A stretch of 64,000 nt of DNA, taken from positions 26,001 to 90,000 of the forward strand of contig JAFEBB010000026.1 of assembly GCA_018266075.1 (NCBI GenBank), in the 5' to 3' direction. Shown piece after piece: positions 33,875-43,858 of the stretch. Within the stretch, counting starts at the first letter, position 1; every line of letters begins with the position of its first letter. Made by a program: the position numbers and the translations under genes. The stretch is from Deltaproteobacteria bacterium (GTDB lineage Bacteria; Myxococcota; Myxococcia; Myxococcales; SZAS-1). The notes under the pieces are model-generated. The model had not been told where the DNA came from. It made no database searches and worked only from the letters and a program-made list of their open reading frames with translations.

Positions 33875-34915
33875 ATGAGCGAGCGCGCGTTCACGCTTGG
33901 CGAGCTCGCCGATCTGGTCGGCGGCGAGGTGCAGGGCGACGCCGCCATGCGCCTGCGCGGCGTGGCCACGCTCGACGGCGCCGGCCCCGAGCACATCGCC
34001 TTCTTCAATCACGCCTGGTACGCCGACGACTTCGCGCGCACGCGCGCAGGCGCGGTGATCGTCGAGCCGCGCGCCGCCAAGAAGCACCCTGGCCGCGCGT
34101 ACCTGGTGGCGCCGAATGCGAGCCTCGCGTTCGCGCGGGTGTCGCGGGCGTTTCATCCGCCGGAGCGCCCCCAGCCGTCGCGCGCGGGGGAGGCGTTCGT
34201 GCATCCCTCTGCGCAGGTGGATCCGACGGCGCGCATCGAGGCGTTCGCGTACGTCGGCGCCGGCGCGAAGATCGGCGCGCGCACGGTGCTCGCGCCGCAG
34301 TCGTTCGTGGGCGAGGGCGCGCAGGTGGGCGCCGACTCCCGCGTCGGCGTGGGCGTGAAGATCCTGCACGGCTGCGTGGTGGGGAATCGGGTGATCTTGC
34401 AGCCCGGCGTGGTGCTCGGCGGCGACGGCTTCGGCTTCGCGCTCGATCTCGAGGAAGGCCAGCTCCTCAAGGTGCCGCAGGTGGGCATCGTGTTGGTCGA
34501 GGACGACGTGGAGATCGGCGCGAACAGCTGCGTCGACCGGGCCACCATGGGCCAGACGCGCATCGGCCGCGGGACGAAGATCGATAACCTGGTTCAGGTC
34601 GGCCACAACGTGACCGTGGGCGCGATGAGCATCCTCTGCGGCCAGGTCGGCCTCGCGGGCAGCTGCAAGATCGGCGATGGCGCGGTGCTCGGCGGTCAGG
34701 CCGGCGTGGCCAACCACCTGCGCGTCGGCGACGGCGCCAAGATCGCGGGCCAGTCCGGCGTCGGCAGCGACATCCCCGACGGCGAGATCTGGTCGGGCTC
34801 GCCTGCGCAGCCGCACCGCAAGTGGCTGCGCAACCAGCAGGTCGCGAGCGAGCTGGCGGATCTGCACGCCGAGGTGCGCAAGCTGCGCGCCGAGATGGAC
34901 GCGCTCAAGAAGTAG
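33875..34915 (+). CDS. lpxD: UDP-3-O-(3-hydroxyacyl)glucosamine N-acyltransferase LpxD
   Basis: 346 residues. The N-terminal uridine-binding domain (FTLGELADLVGGEVQGD) is followed by hexapeptide repeats forming a left-handed beta-helix (VHPSAQVDPTARIEAFAYVG and on), with the catalytic His of VQVGHNVTVG and the family motif NSCVDRATMG. It ends with a helical tail. It adds the second acyl chain to UDP-glucosamine in lipid A synthesis (third enzyme of the Raetz pathway). It starts 18 nt after skp. Confidence 0.96.
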   Translation: MSERAFTLGELADLVGGEVQGDAAMRLRGVATLDGAGPEHIAFFNHAWYADDFARTRAGAVIVEPRAAKKHPGRAYLVAPNASLAFARVSRAFHPPERPQPSRAGEAFVHPSAQVDPTARIEAFAYVGAGAKIGARTVLAPQSFVGEGAQVGADSRVGVGVKILHGCVVGNRVILQPGVVLGGDGFGFALDLEEGQLLKVPQVGIVLVEDDVEIGANSCVDRATMGQTRIGRGTKIDNLVQVGHNVTVGAMSILCGQVGLAGSCKIGDGAVLGGQAGVANHLRVGDGAKIAGQSGVGSDIPDGEIWSGSPAQPHRKWLRNQQVASELADLHAEVRKLRAEMDALKK

Positions 34916-34986
34916 GCGGGCGTCTTGTCGACTGAGCGTCGATCTCCTAAGGTGCGCGGCCTCCGGCCGGAGTACCCGAGGAAGCC

Positions 34987-35460
34987 ATGTCGGCCCCGAT
35001 GGACCTGCTCGCCATCCAGCGCATCCTGCCGCACCGCTACCCGTTCCTGCTGGTGGATCGCGTGGTGGAGTGGACCGCGAACCAGAAGCTGAAGGCGTAC
35101 AAGAACGTCACCGCGAACGAGGAGTTCTTCCTGGGGCACTTCCCCGGGCACCCGGTGATGCCGGGCGTGCTCATCGTGGAGGCGCTGGCGCAGGCCTCGG
35201 GGCTGCTGGCGTACAACTCCAATCCCTGGAAGGCCAACGAGAAGGTCATGTACCTCATGGGCCTCGACGGCGTGCGCTTCCGCCGCCCCGTGGTCCCCGG
35301 CGACCGGCTCGATCTCGAAGTGACGCTCACCAAGCAGAAGAGCACCATCTGGAAGCTCGCGTGCGTGGCGTCGGTGGACGGCAAGCCCGTCGCAGAGGCC
35401 GAGATCATGGCCACCATCGCCGACAAGGCCGTCGACCCCGCTGCGCCGACGGCGCCCTAG
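34987..35460 (+). CDS. fabZ: 3-hydroxyacyl-[ACP] dehydratase FabZ
   Basis: 157 residues, normal for FabZ. Hot-dog fold with ILPHRYPFLLVDRV, the catalytic His in GHFPGHPVMPGV and the catalytic Glu in LIVEALAQASG. It dehydrates 3-hydroxyacyl-ACP, the branch point where the same substrate is used by LpxA and LpxD. The lpxD-fabZ-lpxA order is the standard lipid A arrangement. Confidence 0.96.
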   Translation: MSAPMDLLAIQRILPHRYPFLLVDRVVEWTANQKLKAYKNVTANEEFFLGHFPGHPVMPGVLIVEALAQASGLLAYNSNPWKANEKVMYLMGLDGVRFRRPVVPGDRLDLEVTLTKQKSTIWKLACVASVDGKPVAEAEIMATIADKAVDPAAPTAP

Positions 35461-35476
35461 CTCCACGGATCTCCCC

Positions 35477-36250
35477 ATGGCCATCCATCCCACGGCGATC
35501 GTTGCGCAGGGCGCGGAGATCGATCCTTCGGCCGAGATCGGGCCGTACGCGGTGATCGGGCCGCAGGTGAAGCTCGGGCCGTCGGTGTGGGTCGGGCCGC
35601 ACGCGGTCGTCGAGGGGCGCACCACGGTCGGCGCGCACACCAAGATCTTCCAGTTCGCGAGCGTCGGCGCGCAGCCGCAAGATCTGAAGTACGCGGGCGA
35701 GCCCACGCGCCTGGAGATCGGGCAGCACAACCTGATCCGCGAGTTCACCACGTTCCACATCGGCACCACGGGCGGCGGCGGGCTGACCAAGGTCGGCGAC
35801 AAGAACCTGTTCATGGCCTACAGCCACGTGGCGCACGACGTCCGCGTGGGCAACGGCTGCGTGCTCGCCAACTGCGCCACGCTCGCGGGTCACGTGACCC
35901 TCGAGGATCACGTGACCATGGGTGGCCTGTCCGCGGCGCACCAGTTCACGCGCATCGGCAAGCACGCCTTCATCGGCGGCGGCTCCATGGTGACGATGGA
36001 CATCCCGCCGTTCTGCACCGCCCAGGGCGATCGCGCGGAGCTCACCGGCCTGAACACCGTGGGCCTCACCCGGCACGGCTTCACGGACGAGCAGGTGAAG
36101 CACGTGAAGAGCGCGTACCGCACGGTCTTCCGCAGCAAGCTGGGACTCCGCGAGGCGCTGGCCAAGGTGCGCGCCCAGCACCCGAACGCGCCCGAGGTGG
36201 AGCACTTCGTGCGCTTCATCGAAGGCTCCGAGCGCGGCGTCGCGCGGTAA
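35477..36250 (+). CDS. lpxA: UDP-N-acetylglucosamine acyltransferase LpxA
   Basis: 257 residues. A full hexapeptide beta-helix from the N-terminus (IHPTAIVAQGAEIDPSAEIG), catalytic His in AYSHVAHDVRVGN, GGLSAAHQFTRIG and the C-terminal LpxA helices (LTRHGFTDEQVKHVKSAYR). It catalyses the first step of lipid A synthesis. It starts 16 nt after fabZ. Confidence 0.96.
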   Translation: MAIHPTAIVAQGAEIDPSAEIGPYAVIGPQVKLGPSVWVGPHAVVEGRTTVGAHTKIFQFASVGAQPQDLKYAGEPTRLEIGQHNLIREFTTFHIGTTGGGGLTKVGDKNLFMAYSHVAHDVRVGNGCVLANCATLAGHVTLEDHVTMGGLSAAHQFTRIGKHAFIGGGSMVTMDIPPFCTAQGDRAELTGLNTVGLTRHGFTDEQVKHVKSAYRTVFRSKLGLREALAKVRAQHPNAPEVEHFVRFIEGSERGVAR

Positions 36251-36262
36251 GGTTGGCCCTCG

Positions 36263-37096
36263 ATGGCCGACCAACAGCCAGCACCGAGCGCGGAACCGAT
36301 CGGCCTCATCGCGGGCTCAGGTCGATTTCCAGTGCTGTTTGCGGAAGCTGCTCGCGCCCGTGGATTGCGGGTGATCGCGATCGGGCACCGCGGCGACACG
36401 GATCCGGCGCTCGCGAGCTCGGTCGATCGCTTTCACTGGGTGCACCTCGGGCAGCTCGGCAAGATGGCGAAGCTGTTCCGCGCCGAAGCCGTGACGCGCG
36501 CGGTGATGGCCGGCGGCATCGGCAAGCTCTCGGCGCTGGTGCGCGCGCGGCCGGATTGGCGCGGGCTGGCGTTCGCGGCGAAGTTGCGCAACCTGAACGA
36601 CGACCACGTGCTGCGCACGCTGGCCGAGGAGCTCGAGCGTGCGGGCGTGCGCATCGAGCCGTCGACGGTGTTCACGCCGGAGCTGCTCGCGCCCGCGGGG
36701 GTGCTCACCCAGCGCGAGCCCACGTCGAGCGAGCAGCAGGACATCGCGTTTGGCCTCGAGGTGGCGCGCGCGGTGGGCCGCGCCGACGTGGGCCAGACGG
36801 TGGTCGTCGAGGCGCGCCAGGTGCTCGCGGTGGAGGCGAGCGAAGGCACGGATCCGACCATCACCCGCGGCGGCGACTACGGTCAGGGCAAGGCGGTGGT
36901 GGTGAAGATCTCCAAGCCCGGACAGGACCTGCGCTTCGATCTCCCCGCGATCGGCGAGCGCACCATCGCGGTGATGGCGGCGCACGGCTGCAAGGCGCTC
37001 GCGGTCGAAGCGGGCCGCACGCTGCTCCTCGACGGCGATGCGGTGCTGCGCGCGGCCGACGCCGCCGGAATCGCCATCGTGGGGGTGGCGCCATGA
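36263..37096 (+). CDS. lpxI: UDP-2,3-diacylglucosamine pyrophosphatase LpxI
   Basis: 277 residues. N-terminal IGLIAGSGRFPVLFAEAARA and VMAGGIGKLSALVR, and C-terminal TITRGGDYGQGKAVVVKISK and FDLPAIGERTIAVM, are the motifs of the LpxI (DUF1009) family. It hydrolyses UDP-diacylglucosamine to lipid X in bacteria lacking LpxH. It lies between lpxA and the MOSC gene and overlaps the latter by ATGA. Confidence 0.92.
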   Translation: MADQQPAPSAEPIGLIAGSGRFPVLFAEAARARGLRVIAIGHRGDTDPALASSVDRFHWVHLGQLGKMAKLFRAEAVTRAVMAGGIGKLSALVRARPDWRGLAFAAKLRNLNDDHVLRTLAEELERAGVRIEPSTVFTPELLAPAGVLTQREPTSSEQQDIAFGLEVARAVGRADVGQTVVVEARQVLAVEASEGTDPTITRGGDYGQGKAVVVKISKPGQDLRFDLPAIGERTIAVMAAHGCKALAVEAGRTLLLDGDAVLRAADAAGIAIVGVAP

Positions 37097-37818
37097 GGCG
37101 CATGGGACGCATCGAGGCCACCTGGCGGCACCCGGTGAAGAGCATGCGCGGCGAGCGCGTGGCGGAGGCCGAGCTGCGTTGGTCCGGGTTGGCGGGCGAT
37201 CGGCGGTATGCGTTCGTGCGCGGCGATGACGCCTCGCGCTTTCCCTGGCTCACCGGCCGCCAGGTGCCCGGTCTGCTGCGCTACCGGCCGTTCTTCGTGG
37301 ATCCGGCGAACGCCAATGGATCCGCCGTGAAGGTGGCCACGCCAGGTGGGCGCGAGCTCGCGGTGGAGGATCCGGCGCTGCTCGCGGAGCTGGCCGAGGC
37401 GTACGGCGCGCCCGTGCAGTTCCTGCACTCGGGGCGCGGGCTGCACGATGCATCGCCTCTGTCGCTGATTGGCCGCGCGACCGTGGAGGCGCTCTGCCGC
37501 GCGCAGGGCGTGCCGCCCGACGAGCGGCGCTTCAGGAGCAACCTGGTGGTCTCGGTGGAGTCGGGTGCGGCGTTCGAAGAGGACGGCTGGCTCGGGCTGG
37601 AGCTGCAGCTCGGCGCGGCCGACGACGCCCCGCGGCTCCGTGTGGATCGCAAGAACGAGCGCTGCACGATGATCACCCTGGAGCCGGACACGCTCGAGCG
37701 CACGTCGTCGCTGCTCTCCGCGCTGGCCAAGGATCGCGCGAACTGCGCCGGCGTGTACGCGAGCGTGGTGCGGCCCGGCTTGATCCGAGAGGGCGCAGAG
37801 ATTTTCGCCATCGATTGA
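37093..37818 (+). CDS. MOSC domain-containing protein
   Basis: 241 residues. N-terminal MOSC-N barrel (IEATWRHPVKSMRGERVAEA) and WSGLAGDRRYAFV, then the MOSC core with RRFRSNLVVSVE and the conserved Cys in NERCTMITLE. MOSC proteins bind molybdenum cofactor or carry sulfur for metal-sulfur reactions (for example YiiM or mARC-like). Its ATG overlaps the lpxI stop, so it is translationally tied to the lipid A operon, an unexpected location. Downstream is a 161-bp gap with a heptad repeat and inverted repeat before lpxB. Confidence 0.82.
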   Translation: MRRMGRIEATWRHPVKSMRGERVAEAELRWSGLAGDRRYAFVRGDDASRFPWLTGRQVPGLLRYRPFFVDPANANGSAVKVATPGGRELAVEDPALLAELAEAYGAPVQFLHSGRGLHDASPLSLIGRATVEALCRAQGVPPDERRFRSNLVVSVESGAAFEEDGWLGLELQLGAADDAPRLRVDRKNERCTMITLEPDTLERTSSLLSALAKDRANCAGVYASVVRPGLIREGAEIFAID

Positions 37819-37825
37819 GCCCAAT

Positions 37826-37932
37826 CGTGGGCCGTGGGTCGCGGGTCGTGGGTCGTTCGGGGATGCCCGCGGTTGTTCCACGCGAGTGCCCACTCGTCGT
37901 CACTCCGAACGGTCCACGACCCACGTCCCGCG
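37826..37932. repeat. Heptad repeat (CGTGGGT-like, 4 copies) within a long imperfect inverted repeat
   Basis: From 37826 to 37853 the units CGTGGGC, CGTGGGT, CGCGGGT and CGTGGGT follow each other with period seven, 8 nt after the MOSC stop. The segment 37840-37860 is the reverse complement of 37905-37932 apart from a gap and one mismatch, giving a potential stem-loop with a loop of about 44 nt. It ends about 48 nt before the lpxB start. Confidence 0.7.
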
Positions 37933-37979
37933 ATCGGGTGTCCGGTCGTCCGACGAATGTGGAGTACAGTCCGCACGTT

Positions 37980-39164
37980 GTGAGGGCTCCACCCAACATC
38001 CTGATCGTGGCTGGCGAGGCCTCGGGCGACCTGCACGCGTCGGCGCTGCTGCGGGAGCTGAAGGCGCGCGCGCCCGGACTGCGCGCGTTCGGCATGGGCG
38101 GCTCGCTCACCCAAGCCGAGGGCCTCGAGGCGCTCGCCGACGCGCGCGACATCTCGGTGATGGGCCTGGTCGAAGTGCTGCCGGCGATCCCCCGCATCCT
38201 GGGCGTGATGAACAAGCTGGCCGCGGCTGCGCGCGAGCGAAAGCCCGACGTGGCCATCCTGGTGGACCTGCCGGACTTCAATCTGCGCCTGGCGAAGAAG
38301 CTCCACGCGCTGGGCATCCCGGTGGCGTACTACGTGAGCCCGACCGTGTGGGCCTGGCGCAAGGGCCGGCTCAAGACCATCCAGCGCTACGTGGCGCGGA
38401 TGATGTGCATCTTTCCCTTCGAGGAGCGCTTCTACGCGGAGAACGGCGTGCAGGCGCGCTACGTGGGCAACCCCACGCTCGACGAGCTCGGTCCGCCGCT
38501 CGCGCCCGAGGCCGCACGCAAATCGCTCGGTTTGGATCCAGATCCGACGAAGCCCGTGCTCGCGCTGCTCCCAGGATCGCGCCGCGGCGAGGTGACGCGC
38601 ATCTTCCCCGCCATGCTCCAGGCCGCGCGGCTGCTGCTGAGGGAGCGTCCGGGGCTGCGGATCGTGGTGCCCGTGGCGCCGACGTTGGATCGCGAGCTGC
38701 TCACGAGCACCGCGGCGGCCTATTCGCTTCCCCTCACGCTCGTCGATGGACGCGCGCCTGACGTCGTCGCTGCGAGCGACGCCGCGGTGGTCGCTTCGGG
38801 GACCGCCGTCCTCGAGGCGGGGCTGATGCAGCGGCCGATGGTCGTCGTCTATCGCGTGTCGCAGATCAGCTTCTGGATCGCGAAGCTGCTGGTGAAGGTG
38901 GCCCACGTGGCCATCGTGAACCTGCTCGCGGGCAAGGAGATCGTCCCCGAGCTGCTTCAGGCCGACATGCAGCCCGAGCGCATCGCCGGCGAGCTCCGCC
39001 GCTTGCTCGACGACCCAGTGGCCCGCAGCAAGCAGCTCCAGGGCCTGGCCGAGGTCCGCACGTCGCTCGGGCAGCCAGGCGCCAGCGCCCGCGCCGCCGA
39101 CGAGGTGTTGGGCCTGCTCACTCCAACCGGTGTCGAGGCGCCGACGAATCGCGCGGCGCGTTGA
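37980..39164 (+). CDS. lpxB: Lipid A disaccharide synthase LpxB
   Basis: 394 residues from the GTG at 37980, which gives the normal LpxB N-terminus (APPNILIVAGEASGDLHASA); the open frame reaches further up but is non-homologous. Conserved features: FGMGGSLTQAEGLEALAD, ISVMGLVEVLPAIPRI, YYVSPTVWAWRKGR, LLPGSRRGEVTRI and VVASGTAVLEAGLMQRPMVV. It is a GT19 glycosyltransferase that joins lipid X and UDP-diacylglucosamine. Membrane-associated on the cytoplasmic face. Confidence 0.95.
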   Translation: MRAPPNILIVAGEASGDLHASALLRELKARAPGLRAFGMGGSLTQAEGLEALADARDISVMGLVEVLPAIPRILGVMNKLAAAARERKPDVAILVDLPDFNLRLAKKLHALGIPVAYYVSPTVWAWRKGRLKTIQRYVARMMCIFPFEERFYAENGVQARYVGNPTLDELGPPLAPEAARKSLGLDPDPTKPVLALLPGSRRGEVTRIFPAMLQAARLLLRERPGLRIVVPVAPTLDRELLTSTAAAYSLPLTLVDGRAPDVVAASDAAVVASGTAVLEAGLMQRPMVVVYRVSQISFWIAKLLVKVAHVAIVNLLAGKEIVPELLQADMQPERIAGELRRLLDDPVARSKQLQGLAEVRTSLGQPGASARAADEVLGLLTPTGVEAPTNRAAR

Positions 39165-39184
39165 ACGAGACGTCGACGTGACGC

Positions 39185-39400
39185 GGGCGAAAAAAAAAGC
39201 GGCCGAGTCCGATATGGACCCGGCCGCGGGAGTCGGAGCACGCTGAGAGGGCGGGGGGGTACCTCTCAGAGAAACTCACAACCGCCGCGCGTAACAAGAG
39301 CAACGCGCGTGCCACGCCCGGAAACGCTCCAAAACGGCTCTGGCGGGCCTTTCGGACTGAACGAATCGTGAAAGCGTGCAACGTTGCATTGCAACGGTGC
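39185..39400 (-). ncRNA. Candidate small RNA on the minus strand
   Basis: A minus-strand terminator has no minus-strand protein gene upstream of it. The DNA between the palindromic cluster near 39390 and the terminator is non-coding and can fold into two hairpins. This pattern fits a small regulatory RNA transcribed opposite to lpxB. The 5' end and promoter are not identified, so the boundaries are guesses. Confidence 0.2.
39190..39227 (-). terminator. Intrinsic terminator, minus strand
   Basis: GCGGCCGAGTCC (39199-39210) pairs with GGACCCGGCCGC (39216-39227) with one mismatch and a 5-nt loop. Nine A residues at 39190-39198 become a U-tract directly after the stem on the minus strand. On the plus strand the A-tract precedes the stem, so it is not a terminator for lpxB. 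It ends an unidentified minus-strand transcript or stops antisense transcription into lpxB. Confidence 0.55.
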
Positions 39401-39553
39401 ATCGACCGCGCCGAGATGAACGGTTCGAAGGCCAACGCTTCCATGGCCGGATTCCGGTCAAGCGCCCCCAGGCGGGAGACGGTTGACCACGTGCTCGTTC
39501 GGACCCAAGATGCGCCGCCCCGCGAGCCGGCGGGGCTGCGAGCGAAGCGTCCC

Positions 39554-40273
39554 ATGAATCCAGCACTGGTCATCGTCCCGACCTACAACGAGCGCGACAA
39601 CCTCGAGCCCATCACCACCGCCATCCTGGCCGCCGACCCCCGCCTGGATGTGCTGGTGGTCGACGACAACTCGCCCGACGGCACCGGCCAGCTGGCCGAC
39701 GAACTTGCCGCCAAGCAGCCGCGCATCAAGGTGCTGCACCGCGAGAAGAAGGAAGGCCTGGGCCGCGCCTATCTGGCCGCGTTCAAGCACGCGCTCACCA
39801 TGCCGTACCAGTTCATCTTCGAGATGGACGCCGACTTCTCCCACGACCCCAAGTACCTGCCCAAGTTCCTGGAGGCGATGGAGCAGGGCGCGGATCTGGT
39901 GCTCGGCTCGCGGCGCGTGACCGGCGGGGGCACGGTGAACTGGGGCGTGGGCCGGCAGGTGATCAGCGCGGGCGGCAGCTTCTACGCGCGGACCATCCTG
40001 GGCATCCCCATTCGCGACGTCACCGGCGGCTTCAAGTGCTTCCGCCGCAAGGTGCTCGAGGGCATCGACCTCGATGAGGTCCAGAGCTCGGGCTACGGCT
40101 TCCAGATCGAGTTGACGTATCGGGCCATCCGCAAGGGCTACGCGGTGCGCGAGATCCCCATCATCTTCGAGGACCGCCGCGTCGGCCAGAGCAAGATGAG
40201 CCGCAAGATCTTCCTCGAGGCGCTGGGCATGGTGTGGAAGCTCCGCCTCGACGCGATCCAGGGCAAGCTCTAG
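39554..40273 (+). CDS. Polyprenol/dolichol-phosphate mannosyltransferase-like GT2 protein
   Basis: 239 residues from the ATG at 39554 (upstream extension not homologous). GT2 features: LVIVPTYNERDNLEPI, VLVVDDNSPDGTGQLADEL, FEMDADFSHDPKYLP, the SRRVTGGG acceptor region, GFQIELTYRAIRKGYAV and RRVGQSKMS. This is the DPM1-like class that makes polyprenyl-phosphate sugar donors; there is no C-terminal membrane part. It could supply a lipid-linked sugar for lipid A or glycoprotein decoration. The MarC gene follows 9 nt later. Confidence 0.85.
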   Translation: MNPALVIVPTYNERDNLEPITTAILAADPRLDVLVVDDNSPDGTGQLADELAAKQPRIKVLHREKKEGLGRAYLAAFKHALTMPYQFIFEMDADFSHDPKYLPKFLEAMEQGADLVLGSRRVTGGGTVNWGVGRQVISAGGSFYARTILGIPIRDVTGGFKCFRRKVLEGIDLDEVQSSGYGFQIELTYRAIRKGYAVREIPIIFEDRRVGQSKMSRKIFLEALGMVWKLRLDAIQGKL

Positions 40274-40282
40274 GCGCACGTC

Positions 40283-40930
40283 GTGCAGGGTTACCTCAGC
40301 TACAGCCTGGTGGCGCTCTCGGCCATCTTCGTGGTGGTGGATCCGCTCTCGGCGGTGCCGCTCTTCATCGCCATGACCACCGGCGACGCCGCCGAGAAGC
40401 GCAACGCCATGGCCCGGCGCGCGTGCATCGCCGGCGCGGCGCTGCTCTCGGTGTTCGCGCTCTTCGGCGCGCTGATCTTCAGGTTCATGGGCATCACCCT
40501 GGGCGCGTTCAAGTTCGCGGGCGGCATCCTCCTGCTGCTGACGGCCCTGGACATGCTCAAGGCCCAGAACTCGCGCACCCGAACCAGCGCCGAGGAGCAA
40601 CGCGAGGGCGCCGAGAAGGAGGACGTGGCCATCGTCCCCCTGGCGGTGCCGCTCCTGGCCGGCCCGGGCAGCGTGGCCACGGTGATGGTGTTGATGTCGA
40701 AGGGCCCGGGCTTCTGGGTGGGCATCCCGGTGCTCGGCGCCATCGCGGTGACGTTCATCGTGAGCTACTTCATGCTCCGCGCCGCCGGCCTGGTGGACAA
40801 GTACCTGGGCAAGAGCGGCAACGCGATCCTCCAGCGCGTGATGGGCCTGATGCTCGCGGCCATCGCCATCCAGTTCATGGTCGATGGGCTCGGGGATCTC
40901 TTGCCGGAGATCACGGCGCACCGCGCTTGA
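40283..40930 (+). CDS. MarC-family integral membrane protein
   Basis: 215 residues from the GTG at 40283. Six predicted helices, with MarC-family sequences: FVVVDPLSAVPLFIAMTTGD near the N-terminus, LLLLTALDMLKAQ, IVPLAVPLLAGPGSVATVMV and a C-terminal ILQRVMGLMLAAIAIQFMVDG. The function of MarC proteins is unresolved; earlier links to antibiotic resistance were withdrawn. Position suggests co-transcription with the lipid A genes. Confidence 0.9.
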   Translation: MQGYLSYSLVALSAIFVVVDPLSAVPLFIAMTTGDAAEKRNAMARRACIAGAALLSVFALFGALIFRFMGITLGAFKFAGGILLLLTALDMLKAQNSRTRTSAEEQREGAEKEDVAIVPLAVPLLAGPGSVATVMVLMSKGPGFWVGIPVLGAIAVTFIVSYFMLRAAGLVDKYLGKSGNAILQRVMGLMLAAIAIQFMVDGLGDLLPEITAHRA

Positions 40931-40947
40931 GACTAGGATTTGCGCGG

Positions 40948-42736
<1,789 letters not shown>

Positions 42737-42744
<8 letters not shown>

Positions 42745-43837
42745 GCGCGCGCTGCTCGGTGCGCTGGGATTGCTCGCGCTCTTCGGGATCAAGACCGCGC
42801 TCACCCGCCCGCCGCCGCGCGGATCCGTGCACACCGTTCACGGCGTCTACCACGTGCACTCCAACCGCTCCGACGGCAGCGGCTCGCCCGACGACATCGC
42901 CGCCGCGGCCGCGAAGGCCGGCCTCGACTTCGTGGTGATGACGGATCACAACCGGCTGGATCCGGATCTTCTCGGCGTGAAGCAGGGCGTGCTGATCATC
43001 CCGGCGACGGAGGAGTCGACGAACGTGGGCCACGTGGTGTCGCTCGGCGCGACGCGGCCGCTCTTGCCGGCGGAGATGGAGCGGCCGCTCGGTCAGATCC
43101 GTCGCCTGCATGGCGCGCCTGTGCTCGCGCACCCGCTCAACCGCAAGATGCCCTTCATCGGTTGGAGCGAGCAGGAGCTCGCGATCGGCATGGAGGCGCT
43201 GAGCTACGACGACCTCTGGCGCGAGGCGCTGCACGCGCCGCTCTCGCGCGGGCTGGTGGTGGGCTCACTGGAGCTGCCGTTCAATTCTCGGCTCGCGGTC
43301 GCGCAGCTGATTCGCCGTCCCGACGCCGCGCTCGCCAAGTGGGACGCACTCCGCCACGACGCGCGCATCGTCCAGCTCTGCGCCGTCGATGCGCACGGCT
43401 GGCCGGGCTACGCGCCGGTGTTCCAGGCGATGTCGATGTATCTCGATCACGTCACGCCGCCGCTGGAGCCGAACGCCGTGCTGGCCGCGCTGGAGTCGGG
43501 GCACGCCTACTGCGGCCTGGACGCCGTCGCGCCGGCCGACGGCTTCGGCTTCGTGGCGATGGACGCGAAGGGCCAGCCGCCGCTCGGGGAAGGCGAGGAG
43601 GGCGAGACCAGCGACCGCACCCTGCGCGTGACCTTGCCCAGCCCTGCGCCGAAGGGCGCGAAAATAAAGATATATCGAGATGGCGTGGCGCAAGCCGAGG
43701 GGCAGGGGCCGGAGCTGCAGCTGTCCCACGCGGTTGCGGGTGACTGGCGCGTGGAGGTCTGGGCGCCGCTGCCGGGAGCGTTCTTCGACGGCCCCGATGT
43801 TCCCTGGATCCTCTCGAACGTGATCCGCTTGCAGTGA
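42737..43837 (+). CDS. Membrane-anchored PHP-domain phosphoesterase-like protein
   Basis: 366 residues. An N-terminal hydrophobic helix (LLGALGLLALFGI) anchors or exports it. The PHP domain begins VHGVYHVHSNRSDGSGS (metal ligand HxH), then FVVMTDHNRLD, IIPATEESTNVGHVVSLG and VLAHPLNRKMP, which keep the metal-binding histidines. A C-terminal beta-sandwich segment follows (about 290-366). PHP enzymes hydrolyse phosphate esters. Overlap with msbA and 21-nt spacing to waaA suggest an envelope-lipid or sugar-phosphate substrate, but none is known. It carries a GATATATC octamer (43669). Confidence 0.8.
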
Positions 43838-43858
43838 AGTGGTACGCAGGCCTCGACG

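Larger units (their letters stand above)
39165..39553. other. 389-bp intergenic region with several RNA-structure signals
   Basis: The longest gene-free stretch in the window. It contains a minus-strand intrinsic terminator (39190-39227), a hairpin CTGAGAGG-N11-CCTCTCAG (39243-39269), and a palindromic cluster GCAACGTTGC plus GTTGCA-T-TGCAAC (39378-39395). It lies between lpxB and the DPMS-like gene. No convincing ORF; the minus-strand ORFs here lack codon-use or family support. Confidence 0.5.

Noticed and set aside
37281..38906. A 541-residue minus-strand frame overlapping MOSC and lpxB
   Set aside because: Overlaps two genes with strong family motifs and shows no recognisable domain itself.
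39118..39573. A 151-residue minus-strand frame in the 39.2-39.5 kb gap
   Set aside because: It crosses a terminator and hairpins, has no ribosome-binding site or family likeness, and is better explained as non-coding.
40283..40930. Calling the MarC-family gene an antibiotic-resistance determinant
   Set aside because: The family's link to multiple antibiotic resistance is not supported; only membership of the family is claimed.
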